DNA of 64,000 nt from DASRBO01 sp035653595. Its GTDB lineage: Bacteria; Actinomycetota; Acidimicrobiia; Acidimicrobiales; JAJPHE01. A program made the translations under genes and the position numbers. Below the pieces are notes generated by a model. The model searched no databases and was not told the origin of the DNA. It was given only the letters and a program-made list of their open reading frames with translations. Location: assembly GCA_035653595.1 (NCBI GenBank), contig DASRBO010000107.1:38551-102550 (forward strand). The letters run 5' to 3'. Shown one piece after another: positions 48,502 to 57,754 of the stretch. How positions within the stretch are numbered: position 1 is the first letter of the stretch; each line of letters opens with the position of its first letter.

Positions 48502-49078
48502 GCCCGGCTACCACCTCGTCCAGGACGGAGTGGCCGAACCGGTACCAGGCCGTCCAGGCCACCGGCGGCTGCGCGCGGCGCAGGTAGACGACCGAGCGCC
48601 ACGGGTCCCACGCCAACAGACCGAGCTCCTGCAGGCCGTGGTGCAGGCCGGCGCGGCCCTCCACCCGCCCGCTCCAGAGACATCCGCTACCAGGATTCCC
48701 ATCGACATCCGCTCGGAGAACGGCCCGACCGAGGGTGATGACGTCGCCGGATCGCTGCGACCATCGGGTGAGGCGGTCCGCGGCGACGGCTGGCTCGATG
48801 AGGACGAAGCGCTGCATGACGAGCGATGCGTCGGTGGGCTGCCCGATGGCGGCCAGGGCGCTGCGCGGGCCCATCCGGGGCGTTGGGGCCGCTCCCGGCG
48901 GATAGCCCGAGGCCTCTGGCTCGACGTTGGCGCGGTCCGGCTTCGCGTAGTCGGGCGCGCCGTCACCGCCGGGTTCGACGATCGTCAGGAGGGCCCCGAG
49001 CAGGCTTGCCCCGCAGTGGGAGCAGCTGGTCGAGGCGGAGGGTAAACGCCCGTCGCATCCGGGGCAGCGCACCTCCAC
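48431..49078 (-). CDS. Zinc-ribbon protein of unknown function
   Basis: A 215-residue protein. The N-terminus MEVRCPGCDG with SCSHCG gives a four-Cys zinc ribbon (residues 5-24). The rest (ALAAIGQPTDASLVMQRFVL, DVITLGRAVLRADVD, LGLLAWDPWRSVVYLRR) is soluble and matches no family I recognise. The start is GTG 49078. The last 71 bases overlap the 3' end of the convergent membrane protein gene, so the C-terminus of one of the two may be longer than needed. It is assigned mainly on the zinc ribbon. Confidence 0.5.
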   Translation of the reverse strand: MEVRCPGCDGRLPSASTSCSHCGASLLGALLTIVEPGGDGAPDYAKPDRANVEPEASGYPPGAAPTPRMGPRSALAAIGQPTDASLVMQRFVLIEPAVAADRLTRWSQRSGDVITLGRAVLRADVDGNPGSGCLWSGRVEGRAGLHHGLQELGLLAWDPWRSVVYLRRAQPPVAWTAWYRFGHSVLDEVVAGLRLPRPPSVRRPRSLAVRWRGHL

Positions 49079-49158
49079 GACGCGATGCTACGACCACCCG
49101 CCCGTAGCTATCCCGTCGCTATCCCCCTATCCGGCGGTGAGCGGGGCGGGATCCCGAT

Positions 49159-49604
49159 TCAGGACCGAGGCCCCCGGTCGTCGGCGGGTGGCCGACCTCT
49201 TCGCCCCGGCCTACCCCAGGCGTCGCCGACGTCGGCCTCCCACTCCTCGAAGCGGTGGACCAGGCCGTCGGCCCCGAAGCTGAAGATATGCAGGACCGGG
49301 CCGTCGACCGTGCGCCCGGTGCGGCGGGCCGTGTAGCGCTGGTGGCCGCGGGCGATCACCGTGTCGCCTTCGGCGGCGATGGGCTCCATCTCGAACTCGG
49401 TGATGTCTGCGTCAGAGCCGATGTGGGCGAAGAACTCCCCGATGGAGTCGATTCCCTTGTGCTCGCCGTTGAGGGGCGAGGCGGCCGAGCTGTAGTTGAC
49501 TCAGACGCGTCGGGGGCGTTCATGGCGATCACCGCCGGTATATCGCCCCGGGCGAAGGCGGCGTAGGCCTCCACCACCGCTGTCCTGTTCTGCGCTGAAC
49601 CCAT
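49159..49604 (-). pseudogene. Frameshifted SnoaL/NTF2-like protein
   Basis: From ATG 49604 (GAGAGGAC upstream) the frame gives QNRTAVVEAYAAFARGDIPAVIAM, the usual start of a SnoaL-like polyketide-cyclase/limonene-epoxide-hydrolase-fold protein. Near 49498-49506 the reading frame must change: the next frame continues with VNYSSAASPLNGEHKGIDSI, GEFFAHIGSDADITEFEMEP, then DTVIARGHQRYTARRTGRTV and LHIFSFGADGLVHRFEEWEAD, a complete end of the same fold. One base added or two removed would restore a protein of about 148 residues. It is either a real frameshift or a sequencing error. Confidence 0.75.
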
Positions 49605-49884
49605 GGGCCGTCCTCTCCTTCGCAGGCGACGGGCGGTCGCGGGAGCGTTGGTCGCATCAGGGGTTCGGTCCTGCCATAGCCCGGCTGAGCCGTTGCACGT
49701 CCTTGGGAGGACCCGATCCTGGCGCTGACGGTGCCGGTCGCGGCGCCCAGGGCGTTGGCGCCGGGCACGGTCGGGCCGGAGAAGTCTGTCGCAGCGGTCA
49801 TATCGGCCGCCCGGGGGCCCCAAGACGCGCCATTGGGGTCGTTCGGCCCTGAGCGTGGCAGGCGCCGGTTGGGAGGATCCCTTC

Positions 49885-50589
49885 ATGGATACCGCCGACG
49901 CGACGATCCGGGTGTACCTGATCGACGACCACGAGGTGGTCCGGGCCGGCCTGCGGGCGATGCTGGAGGAGGCCGGGGACCTGGTGGTCGTCGGTGACGC
50001 CGGCACTGCCGCCGAGGGGTTCGAGGGGATCCGCCGGACCGAGCCCGACGTCGCCGTCATCGACGTCCGCCTGCCCGACGGCAGCGGAGTGGAGGTCTGC
50101 CGCCAGGTCCGCTCGGAGATGCCCAAGGTCGCCTGTCTGATGCTCACCTCGTACTCCGACGAGCAGGCCCTGTTCGAGTCGATCATGGCCGGGGCGGCGG
50201 GCTATGTCCTCAAGGCCCTGCGGGGATCTGAGCTGGTGGACTCCATCCGCCGGGTCGCCGCCGGCTTCTCGCTCCTCGACCCCCGTCTGACCGGGCGGGT
50301 GCTCCAGCGCATCAGGGGCGAGGAGACCGCCGACGATGCCCAGGGCCTCTCGATGCAGGAGCGCCGGGTGCTGGCCTACGTTGGGCACGGGATGACCAAC
50401 CGCCAGATCGCCGACGCCATGGGCCTGCAGGAGAAGACGGTCAAGAACTACGTCTCCCACCTCCTGCGCAAGCTGGGCATGGAGCGGCGCACCCAGGCGG
50501 CCGTGTTCGCCGCCCGACGGGCTCAGAACGACGACGCCGCCTCGAGGGCGATCCCGCCCCCGTGGCCGTCGACCAAGGGATCGCCGTGA
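49885..50589 (+). CDS. DevR/DosR-like NarL-family response regulator
   Basis: A 234-residue protein. The receiver has DDHEVVRAGL, acceptor Asp60 in VAVIDVRLPDGSG, Thr88 in MLTSY and Lys110. The LuxR-type domain has LAYVGHGMTNRQIADAMGL, then EKTVKNYVSHLLRKLGMERR, then TQAAVFA. This DNA-binding helix is essentially that of mycobacterial DevR (DosR), which controls dormancy genes under low oxygen or NO. ATG 49885 has GGAGG 9 bases upstream. No DosS/DosT-type kinase is adjacent; it converges with a GAF-PP2C gene. DevR-box-like sites are seen at 57573-57606. Confidence 0.88.
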   Translation: MDTADATIRVYLIDDHEVVRAGLRAMLEEAGDLVVVGDAGTAAEGFEGIRRTEPDVAVIDVRLPDGSGVEVCRQVRSEMPKVACLMLTSYSDEQALFESIMAGAAGYVLKALRGSELVDSIRRVAAGFSLLDPRLTGRVLQRIRGEETADDAQGLSMQERRVLAYVGHGMTNRQIADAMGLQEKTVKNYVSHLLRKLGMERRTQAAVFAARRAQNDDAASRAIPPPWPSTKGSP

Positions 50590-50599
50590 GGAGCGGGTC

Positions 50600-52357
50600 C
50601 TACCCGCGGTCGCGGCGCAGGACCATCACGCAGCAGTCGTCGGTGGCGTCCCCGCACAGGTCGCCGACGATCCGCTCGACCACCTGAGCCGCCGGGGTGT
50701 CGGTGAGGCCCCTGAGCAGGTCCACCAGCCGGGCGACGCCCTCCTCGAGCGGGTCGGCCCGTCGCTCGACCACCCCGTCGGTGTAGAAGACCACCGTGTC
50801 TCCGGGCTCGAGCACCAGGTGCTGTTCGGTGTGGAGGCCGGCGATCCCGCTGGCGATCGGAGGTCCTTCGGCGGTGCTGGGGCGGTCCAGCGCCGTCACC
50901 TCCCCTCCCCGCAGCAGCAACGGGGGCAGGTGGCCGGCCAGGGCCCAGTCGAGGCGGTGGCCGGCCGGATCGAGGATGCCGTAGACGGCGGTGGCGAAGG
51001 CCTCGTCCGGGGAGTTGGAGGCCAGGGCGGCCATACCGGCCAGCACCTCGGCGGGGGCGTGCCTGGCCGCGGCCAGCCCCCGGGCGGCGTTGCGCAGCTC
51101 GGCCATCAGGGTGGCGGCCTGCAGGCCGTGGCCGGCGGCGTCGCCCACCCCGATCAGGTAGCGGCCGCCCAGGTCCAGGATGTCGTACCAGTCGCCGGCC
51201 ACGTCGCCGGCGGTGGGCAGGTACTCCACCGCCGTCTCGTAGCCGGGGATGGGTGGGGTGCTGCCGGGCAGGAGCGCCTCGGTGAGGGTGCGGGCCACCG
51301 TCCGCTCGGCGTCGTAGCGGGCGGCGTTGTGCAGCGCCACCCCGGCCCGCAGAGCCAGGCCCTCGGCCGTCTCAAGCAGGCGGCGGTCGCGGGTGCGCCC
51401 GGCCTCGGTGAAGGCGAGGGAGAGAACACCCATGGGCTGGCCCATCCACTCGATGGGCACCAGCACGGCGGCCTGTATGCCGGTGCGGCGCACGACCCCG
51501 GTGGTTTCGCCCTCGAGGCCGGCTTCGACGCCGGGAGGCAGCGGGTCCACCACGACGGTCCGGCTGGTGCGGAAGCAGCGGGAGACGTGGAACTCCCCGG
51601 AGACGGCGAAGCTCTGCTTGGTCACCCGGGCGGCTTCGGAGCCGTCGTCGCCGGCTATGCGCACAGCCACGGTGACGAGGTCGGGGCCGTCGGGCACCAG
51701 CACGGCGCACCAGTCGGCCAGACGGGGCACGGCGATGTCGACCAGGGTCTGGACGACCTCGATCGGGTCGAGGGAGCGGATGAGCACCCTGGTGGCGTCG
51801 GAGAAGAACTCCAGCTGGCGGCGCTGGGCCCGCTCGCGCTCGAAGAGGTCCGCCCGGTGCAGGGCGGCGGCGGCCAGCTCGGCCAGGCGCTCCAGCAGGG
51901 GTATCTGCATCTCCTCCACCGGGCGCACGGTGGGATAGCCGATGTGCAGGGCCCCCAGGACCTGGCCGCCGGCGACGAGGGGCAGCACCACGATCGCCTC
52001 GGCGGTGGTGTTGAGGCCCTTGAGCGACGGCCAGCGGGCGTCGCGCTCCTGGTGGGATGAGTAGGTGACGGTCCGACGGGTCCGCACGGCCTGGGCGGCA
52101 GGCAGGTCGGAGTCGACGGGAATGGGGCCCACCCGGGCGGGGGAGTCGTCTACGTGGCCGGCACCGCCGGCGAACCTGATCACCCGGTCGTTCAGCATCC
52201 ACAGGCCGACCGTGCTCGCCCCCAGCTCGGCCAGCGCCCGGTCGAAGATGGCCTGGGCCACCTCGTCCGGGGTGAGGGCGGCCGTCAGCGCCTGGGCGAC
52301 GCCGTAGAGACGTTGGGCGTGGTCGTCCGCCGCGACGGCCGGTCCCGGAGGTGGCAC
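50600..52357 (-). CDS. GAF-domain PP2C-type (SpoIIE/RsbU) phosphatase
   Basis: A 585-residue protein. GAF-like domains lie at about 15-165 and 190-350; a SpoIIE/RsbU phosphatase domain covers 375-580 with VEYLPTAGDVAGDWYDILDL, IGVGDAAGHGLQAATLMAEL, GHLPPLLLRGGEV, VVFYTDGVVERR and DDCCVMVLRR, carrying the metal-binding Asp residues. Such proteins dephosphorylate anti-anti-sigma factors in partner-switching pathways. GTG 52357 is eight bases after TACCGT, so it is probably leaderless; the frame is open to 52483 but that would overlap the crotonase gene. Confidence 0.87.
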   Translation of the reverse strand: MPPPGPAVAADDHAQRLYGVAQALTAALTPDEVAQAIFDRALAELGASTVGLWMLNDRVIRFAGGAGHVDDSPARVGPIPVDSDLPAAQAVRTRRTVTYSSHQERDARWPSLKGLNTTAEAIVVLPLVAGGQVLGALHIGYPTVRPVEEMQIPLLERLAELAAAALHRADLFERERAQRRQLEFFSDATRVLIRSLDPIEVVQTLVDIAVPRLADWCAVLVPDGPDLVTVAVRIAGDDGSEAARVTKQSFAVSGEFHVSRCFRTSRTVVVDPLPPGVEAGLEGETTGVVRRTGIQAAVLVPIEWMGQPMGVLSLAFTEAGRTRDRRLLETAEGLALRAGVALHNAARYDAERTVARTLTEALLPGSTPPIPGYETAVEYLPTAGDVAGDWYDILDLGGRYLIGVGDAAGHGLQAATLMAELRNAARGLAAARHAPAEVLAGMAALASNSPDEAFATAVYGILDPAGHRLDWALAGHLPPLLLRGGEVTALDRPSTAEGPPIASGIAGLHTEQHLVLEPGDTVVFYTDGVVERRADPLEEGVARLVDLLRGLTDTPAAQVVERIVGDLCGDATDDCCVMVLRRDRG

Positions 52358-52415
52358 GGACCGGAACGGTACCGCACCGTACGAAATGCCCTCGCCTCGA
52401 GCGAGGGAGGGGTGA

Positions 52416-53261
52416 TCAGGCCTGGGGCTGTCTGTCGGAGGCCTGCAGGATGTGGTCGACCAGGGCCAGGCGCCGCCGCCCACCCCTGGTGGTGTTGGAC
52501 GGGTCGACGCCCTGTTTGCGGGACCACTGGCGGTTGCTTATCTCCGACAGCATGTAGTGGGCGTGCGCCCCGGTGACCGCCGCCCGGAAGCCCATGGCGT
52601 CCTGGGCCTGGTTGATGGCCTGCTTGGCCATGCGCAGGTAGAAGGCGCTCTGTCCGGCGATGCGCCGCGCCATGGCGTCGGTCTCCTCCTCAAGCCGATC
52701 GCGGGGGACGACCTTGTTGACGAAGCCGAGCTCAAGGGCCTCGGCGGCGCTGATCTCATGTCCGTCGAAGAGGAGCTCCTTGGCCTTGCGGGGGCCCACG
52801 TCGAACGGCAGCGGGAAGTACTGGAGCAGGGCGGTGAGGAAGCGGGCGTCGTCGGCGGCGACGATCAGGTCCATGGCCGAGGCCACCAGCCAGCCGCCGA
52901 AGATGCACCAGCCGTGCACCGAGGCGATGGTCGGCTTGGGCAGGTCCCTCCAGCGCAGGGACATGTCGAGGAACATCTCGTAGGAGTAGTCGAAGCGGTC
53001 CTCGGCCTCGGTGATGTCGCGGCGGCGGCCTTCCATCTCCGCCACCTGGTCCGGGGTGCCGATGTCATGGCCGGCGGAGAAGGCCTCGCCCGCCCCGGAA
53101 AGGACGATCACCCGCACCTCGGGGTCAGCCGCCGCCTCGGCGAAGGCCGTGTCCAGCTCCCGCAGGAGGGTCGCCGACTGGGCGTTGCGGTACTGGGGAC
53201 GGGCCATGACCACCCGGGCCACCCGATCGGCGACCGCGTACTCCACGTTGGCCAGTTTCAT
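52416..53261 (-). CDS. Enoyl-CoA hydratase/isomerase (crotonase) family protein
   Basis: A 281-residue crotonase-fold protein: ARVVMARPQYRNAQSATLLRE, VLSGAGEAFSAGHDIG (oxyanion hole), PKPTIASVHGWCIFGGWLVA (second oxyanion-hole strand), AAEALELGFVNKVVP. Classical hydratases have Glu in GGCEL and in PEVNLG; here the corresponding positions are GGWLV and LLQYFPL, so both catalytic Glu residues seem to be missing and another crotonase reaction is likely. ATG 53261 has GGAGGGACTC upstream. It is divergent from the CoA-transferase gene, with a 40-base gap. Confidence 0.85.
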   Translation of the reverse strand: MKLANVEYAVADRVARVVMARPQYRNAQSATLLRELDTAFAEAAADPEVRVIVLSGAGEAFSAGHDIGTPDQVAEMEGRRRDITEAEDRFDYSYEMFLDMSLRWRDLPKPTIASVHGWCIFGGWLVASAMDLIVAADDARFLTALLQYFPLPFDVGPRKAKELLFDGHEISAAEALELGFVNKVVPRDRLEEETDAMARRIAGQSAFYLRMAKQAINQAQDAMGFRAAVTGAHAHYMLSEISNRQWSRKQGVDPSNTTRGGRRRLALVDHILQASDRQPQA

Positions 53262-53301
53262 GAGTCCCTCCCCGAGCCGAAGGTGGCTACGTTACCGACC
53301 C

Positions 53302-55509
53302 ATGTCGACGGGGCCGCTGGGGGGACTGAGGGTGCTCGAGCTGGCGACCGGGGTCGCCGGGCCGTACGCCGGCCGGCTGCTGGCCGAGCTGGGGGCCACG
53401 GTGGTGAAGCGGGAGCCGGACGGGGGCGATCCCTGCCGCAGGCTGGCGGTCGACGACGGGCCCCCGCTCGAGCCCAGCGCCCTGTTCGTGAACCTCAACG
53501 TCGGCAAGCGCATGGTGAGCTCGGCCGTCCCCCTGGGCGGCGCCCTGGCGTGGGCCGACGTGGTGATCGTCGACCGCTCGGTGGAGACCGGCGAGCTCGA
53601 CGGGGCCGGGACCCTGGTGGTGCGGGTGGTCGCCTCGGAGGGGGAGGACTGGGACCCCGGTGACGACGACCCCCGCTGGGAGCTTCTGGCCCAGGCCGCC
53701 TCCGGCCTCATGGTCGCCAACGCCGAGGACGGGCGGGAGCCGCTGCGGTTCCCGGGCTGGCAGTCGCAGTACCTGGCCGGGGCCTACGCCGCCGCCGGCG
53801 CCCTGGCCGGGCTGGCCGCCGGAGCCAGGCAGGTGGAGACCACCTGGGTGGGGGCGGCGCTGACCGGGGTGGAGGGAGCGGCGGCCACCTACCTCAACTC
53901 GGCCTCGGCCCCCAAAGTGTCCGAGGAAGGGGAGGCGAGGCAGGCCGGCTTCCAGGCCCGGGCCTTTCCTGCCGGGGCCTTCGCCTGCGCCGACGGCTAC
54001 GTCATACCGGGCACCGTCCGGCCCGAGGACTGGGCCCTGCAGTGCAAGGTCTACGGCCGCCCCGAGCTGGCCGACGACGAGCGCTTCGGCTGGTACACCC
54101 GGTGGGAGAACCGCCAGGCCCTGATGGACGAGATCGGCCCGTGGTACGCCGCCCGCACCAAGCGGGAGATCTTCGAGGCCGCCCTGGCCCACGGCTGGGC
54201 CGCAGGCATGGTGATGACCGGGGCCGACGCCCTGTCGGACCCGCACCTGAGCGAGCGGGGCTTCCTCGGAAGGGTGACCGGGGGCGGGGCCGACGGCGCC
54301 ATGGTGCCCGTCCGCCCGTGGCGGGCGCCGGGGCTGGCCCACGCCGGCACGGTCCGGTTGGGCGGGGCGGGAGAGGACGACGGGTGGTTCGAGCCTTCCA
54401 CCCCCAAGGCCGAGCCGGCCCCGGCCCCGCCTCCCCCCGACCGCCTCAAGGTGGTCGAGCTGACCTGGGCCTGGGCCGGCCCGTTCGTGGGCCGGTTCCT
54501 CGGCGCCCTGGGGGCCGACGTGGTGCGGATCGAGACCGGATCGCGACCCGACGGCTGGCGCACCCGCCTGCGCTGGCGGGACATCGGCTCGGAGGTCCCC
54601 GACGGGGTCGATCCCGACTCCTACACCTGGGACGCCGCCGCCCTGTTCAACACCCTGGGCCGGAACAAGCGGAGCCTGTCGGTCGACCTCACCCACGACC
54701 GGGGCCGCCAGCTGTTCGTCGACATGATCTCCAGGGCCGACCTGCTGGTGGTGAACATGACCTACCGGGTGCTCGCCGACCGGGGGGTGGAGGACGACGT
54801 CCGCCGCCTGATCGGGTCGGGACTGGTCGTGCTGAACATGCCGGCGCTAGGCACCTCCGGTCCCTACCGCGACATGCCCGGCTACGGGATGCTCACCGAG
54901 GGGATGGGTGGCATGGCCGCAGGCGCCGGCTACGACGACGAGGGTGCCCGCGCCAGCACGACCTACTACCCCGACGCCGTGGCCGGCGTGCACGGCGTGG
55001 TGGCGGCCCTTTCCGCCCTGGCGGACCGGGCCCGCTCCGGGCGCGGCTGCTGGGTCGACTTCTCCCAGCAGGAGGTGCTCTGGCAGCACTACGGCGAGGC
55101 CATCGTGATGGCCTCGGCCCAGGGGCGCGAGCCGGGGCGGCTAGCCAACCGTCAGCCGGGGGCGGCCCAATCGGGGGTGGTGCCGGCCGGCGATCGACAC
55201 GCAGCCGAGGTCGACGGACGGCGGTCCCCGGTCGAGAGCTTCCGCACCGTCTATCAGTCCGGCACCTTGGAGCGCAGGCAGATGGTGGAGTTCCTCGAGC
55301 ACCCGGTGACCGGACGGCGGGCCTACCTGCGGCTGCCGCTGCGCATCGACGGGGACCAGCTGGCCACCACCAGGCCGGCGCCGACGTTCGGCCAGCACAC
55401 CGACGATGTCCTCGGCGACTGGCTCGGGATCGACGAGGCGACCAGGTCCGAGCTCCGCCATGCCGGCGCCATCGGCACCGTGCCCCGCCAGCCCGGGCGC
55501 CGGAGCTGA
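53302..55509 (+). CDS. Two-domain CaiB/BaiF (family III) CoA-transferase
   Basis: A 735-residue protein made of two family III CoA-transferase units. Unit 1 (about 5-365) starts LRVLELATGVAGPYAGRLLA and contains FACADGYVIPGTVRPEDW; unit 2 (about 380-735) starts LKVVELTWAWAGPFVGRFLG and contains NKRSLSVDLTHDRGRQLFVD and VLNMPALGTSGPYRDMPGYG. In unit 2 the Asp-containing YNDQ-like position is less clear, so which half is catalytic is uncertain. Single units are about 400 residues, so this is a tandem fusion. ATG 53302 is eight bases after TACGTT, probably leaderless. It is paired with the divergent crotonase gene, suggesting a shared acyl-CoA pathway. Confidence 0.88.
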   Translation: MSTGPLGGLRVLELATGVAGPYAGRLLAELGATVVKREPDGGDPCRRLAVDDGPPLEPSALFVNLNVGKRMVSSAVPLGGALAWADVVIVDRSVETGELDGAGTLVVRVVASEGEDWDPGDDDPRWELLAQAASGLMVANAEDGREPLRFPGWQSQYLAGAYAAAGALAGLAAGARQVETTWVGAALTGVEGAAATYLNSASAPKVSEEGEARQAGFQARAFPAGAFACADGYVIPGTVRPEDWALQCKVYGRPELADDERFGWYTRWENRQALMDEIGPWYAARTKREIFEAALAHGWAAGMVMTGADALSDPHLSERGFLGRVTGGGADGAMVPVRPWRAPGLAHAGTVRLGGAGEDDGWFEPSTPKAEPAPAPPPPDRLKVVELTWAWAGPFVGRFLGALGADVVRIETGSRPDGWRTRLRWRDIGSEVPDGVDPDSYTWDAAALFNTLGRNKRSLSVDLTHDRGRQLFVDMISRADLLVVNMTYRVLADRGVEDDVRRLIGSGLVVLNMPALGTSGPYRDMPGYGMLTEGMGGMAAGAGYDDEGARASTTYYPDAVAGVHGVVAALSALADRARSGRGCWVDFSQQEVLWQHYGEAIVMASAQGREPGRLANRQPGAAQSGVVPAGDRHAAEVDGRRSPVESFRTVYQSGTLERRQMVEFLEHPVTGRRAYLRLPLRIDGDQLATTRPAPTFGQHTDDVLGDWLGIDEATRSELRHAGAIGTVPRQPGRRS

Positions 55510-55702
55510 CTTCCGCCGGGGCCCGGGCCATCGGGCCTGGATGGGCCGGGCCGGAGACGATCGACGGCGGGTAGGAACGCCCCGGGGCACCCATCCTTTG
55601 GTGGCCAGCCCAGTATTGGGCAGCTGTTGTTGGGCCGGAACTGTTCAAAAGGCCCCTGAATCGGTCAGAGTGGTGAATGGGCTGGAACAGGGGCCGAACG
55701 GC

Positions 55703-56101
55703 ATGAGCCCGACCAGGGTGGTCATCGTCGACGACCACCCCGACGTCCGTGCCGTCATTGCCGCCCTGCTCAGCGACGAGAAGGGCTACGAGGTGGTGGG
55801 CCAGGCCGGCGACGGGGCCGCCGCCATCGAGCTGGTCGCCCAGCTCGAGCCCGACCTGGTGATGCTCGACCTGTCCATGCCGGTGATGGACGGGCTCACC
55901 GCCCTGCCCCGGATCCGCGAGGTGGCCCCCCGGGCGAAGATCCTGGTGCTGTCCGGGTTCGGCACCGACGCCACCGTCAACGCCGCCCTGTCCCTGGGCG
56001 CCGACGGGTTCCTCCACAAGGAGGGCTCGCTGGCTCACAAGCTCCAGCCCGCCCTCGACGAGATCTTCGGTGGAGCCCGTGGGGGTCGCGCCGCCGGCTG
56101 A
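55703..56101 (+). CDS. Single-domain response regulator (CheY-like)
   Basis: A 132-residue protein consisting only of a receiver domain: VVIVDDHPDV, acceptor Asp56 in VMLDLSMPVMDGL, Ser84 in VLSGFG and Lys106. The NarL-like DDHPDVRAVIAALL start suggests descent from a LuxR-type regulator that lost its DNA-binding part. ATG 55703 has AGGGG upstream. There is no output domain, so it probably relays phosphate or acts by binding a partner. Confidence 0.85.
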   Translation: MSPTRVVIVDDHPDVRAVIAALLSDEKGYEVVGQAGDGAAAIELVAQLEPDLVMLDLSMPVMDGLTALPRIREVAPRAKILVLSGFGTDATVNAALSLGADGFLHKEGSLAHKLQPALDEIFGGARGGRAAG

Positions 56102-56220
56102 GCCCGTCGCGGGGTAGCGGTTCCGGTTCTCAATTCCTCAACAAGCCGCCCTCGCCGGCCCAGGCGGTGCTCAGTCGGCAGCGAAGGCTGTCGATCCCAG
56201 GGGGCGAGGAGGACGGCGGG

Positions 56221-57546
56221 ATGAGTCAACCGGATTCTGCGGAGTCGGTCGCCGGGCCCGAGGCCGGCGCCGTTCTGGCGCCGCCGCGCCTTCTCCCTCC
56301 GCCGACAGCGGTGGCTGCCTACGGGGCCAGGGCTTCCCGCTGGACCTCGCCGATCGGGACTCCGACCTGGCTCTGGAACGTCGCTGCCGTCCGACTCGAC
56401 AACCCATGGGTGTCGGGGGCCATAGGCCTGGTCGGTGCCATGGCCGTGGTGCTTGGCCGGCTGGCGCTGGCGTCGCACTGGGACGTGACGACCTTCATCG
56501 GGCTGGGCACCGCCTACAGCCACCCGGCCCAGCTCCCGCACGGGCTGTACCGCCTCGGGGGTGAGGGCTGGGACGGGCAGTACTTCTACCGGCTGGCCCT
56601 CGATCCGGCCAACCTCCACCGCACCGCCTTCGGCATCACCTTCGACACCCCCTACCGGCCCCAGCGGATCGGCTACCCGGTGCTGGCGTGGCTGGCGTCC
56701 GCCGGCCAGGCCTGGCTGGTCCCGTGGTCACTGGTCGCGGTCAACGTGGCCAGCCTGGGGATCCTGGGCCTCCTGGGCGGAGTCCTGGCCCGCGACGCCG
56801 GCCGCCACGTCCTCTACGGGCTGCTCCTCCCCACCTACTGGGGCTATGCCTACTCGGTGTCATGGGACCTGTCGGGCGTCAGCGCCTGCATGTTCATGGT
56901 CGCCGGCCTCCTCGCCCTCCGCCGGCGCCGGCCCCTCCTCGCCGGCGTGCTGCTGGCCGCCGGGGTGCTCACCAAAGAGACCGTCATGGTCTACGTGGCG
57001 GCGGTGGCACTGGTCGCGGTGATCGGGGTGGCCAGGGGGGAGCGACCCTGGAGGGACCGGGCATCGGCCTACGCCCAGGTGGCCTGGATCCTGCCTACGG
57101 CGTGCTTCGGTGCCTGGCAGATCTTCGTGCGGGTGATCGGCGACGGGACCGGGATCACCGCCGACACCGGGGCCAACCTCGGCCTGCCCCTCGCCGCCAT
57201 GCTGCGCGAGATCGCCCATGACCTCGCCACGCTGGGCAGCGTCACCTCCGACATGGACCTGTTGCAGATCGCCGTCCTGGTGGCGGTGACGGTGGTCGCC
57301 CTGAGCACCCTGCGCACCAGCCGGGCGCCCCTGGCCGAGCGGGTGGCGCTGGTCGGCCTGACCGTCCTGGTCGGCTCCTTGTCCAGCGCGGTGTGGGCGG
57401 GACAGAAGGACTTGCGCAGCCTCAGCGAGCTGTTCGTGATGGCGGTGATCGTGATGCTGGGCTCCCGTCGGCGCATGCGGGTGCCGGCCCACCTCACCGG
57501 CTACCTGTGTTTCCTGGTCGCCTTGCGCCAGGTGGCCTTCCTGTAG
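56221..57546 (+). CDS. Polytopic membrane protein of the cell-surface glycopolymer/GT-C type
   Basis: A 441-residue protein with about nine hydrophobic segments. LYRLGGEGWDGQYFYRLALD then TPYRPQRIGYPVLAWLASAG gives the DGQ-YF-Y and R-x-x-RIGYP pattern of membrane proteins linked to surface glycopolymer formation (AZOBR_p60025-like in my recollection). LTKETVMVYVAAVALVAV is typical of GT-C proteins as well. ATG 56221 has GAGGAGG 8 bases upstream. Substrate unknown. Confidence 0.65.
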   Translation: MSQPDSAESVAGPEAGAVLAPPRLLPPPTAVAAYGARASRWTSPIGTPTWLWNVAAVRLDNPWVSGAIGLVGAMAVVLGRLALASHWDVTTFIGLGTAYSHPAQLPHGLYRLGGEGWDGQYFYRLALDPANLHRTAFGITFDTPYRPQRIGYPVLAWLASAGQAWLVPWSLVAVNVASLGILGLLGGVLARDAGRHVLYGLLLPTYWGYAYSVSWDLSGVSACMFMVAGLLALRRRRPLLAGVLLAAGVLTKETVMVYVAAVALVAVIGVARGERPWRDRASAYAQVAWILPTACFGAWQIFVRVIGDGTGITADTGANLGLPLAAMLREIAHDLATLGSVTSDMDLLQIAVLVAVTVVALSTLRTSRAPLAERVALVGLTVLVGSLSSAVWAGQKDLRSLSELFVMAVIVMLGSRRRMRVPAHLTGYLCFLVALRQVAFL

Positions 57547-57572
57547 CGAGCTTGTGGCGGTCCGGCGGGCCA

Positions 57573-57606
57573 TGGACGTAAATGCCCCTGGTGGACCATT
57601 TGCCCA
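57573..57606 (+). promoter_or_regulatory. Two DevR-box-like sites upstream of the 57755 gene
   Basis: TGGACGTAAATGCCCC at 57573-57588 and TGGACCATTTGCCCA at 57592-57606 resemble the GGGAC-N5-GCCC core of mycobacterial DevR/DosR boxes (the second has exact N5 spacing with TGGAC for GGGAC). Related sequences lie at 58117-58146 before the next gene. The match is by eye and the consensus is from memory. Confidence 0.35.
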
Positions 57607-57754
57607 ATGAACCTTGCCACCCGGCCGGCAAGGCCCAAGATGTGCCTGGCGGCCGAGGGTCGCCGGACGGAAGTGGGGCGCTGGTCGTGTCGCAGAACGG
57701 ACGGGGTGGGGGTCTTCGGCTGAGCCGACGCCGCTCCTGGAGGGGTGGGGGACG

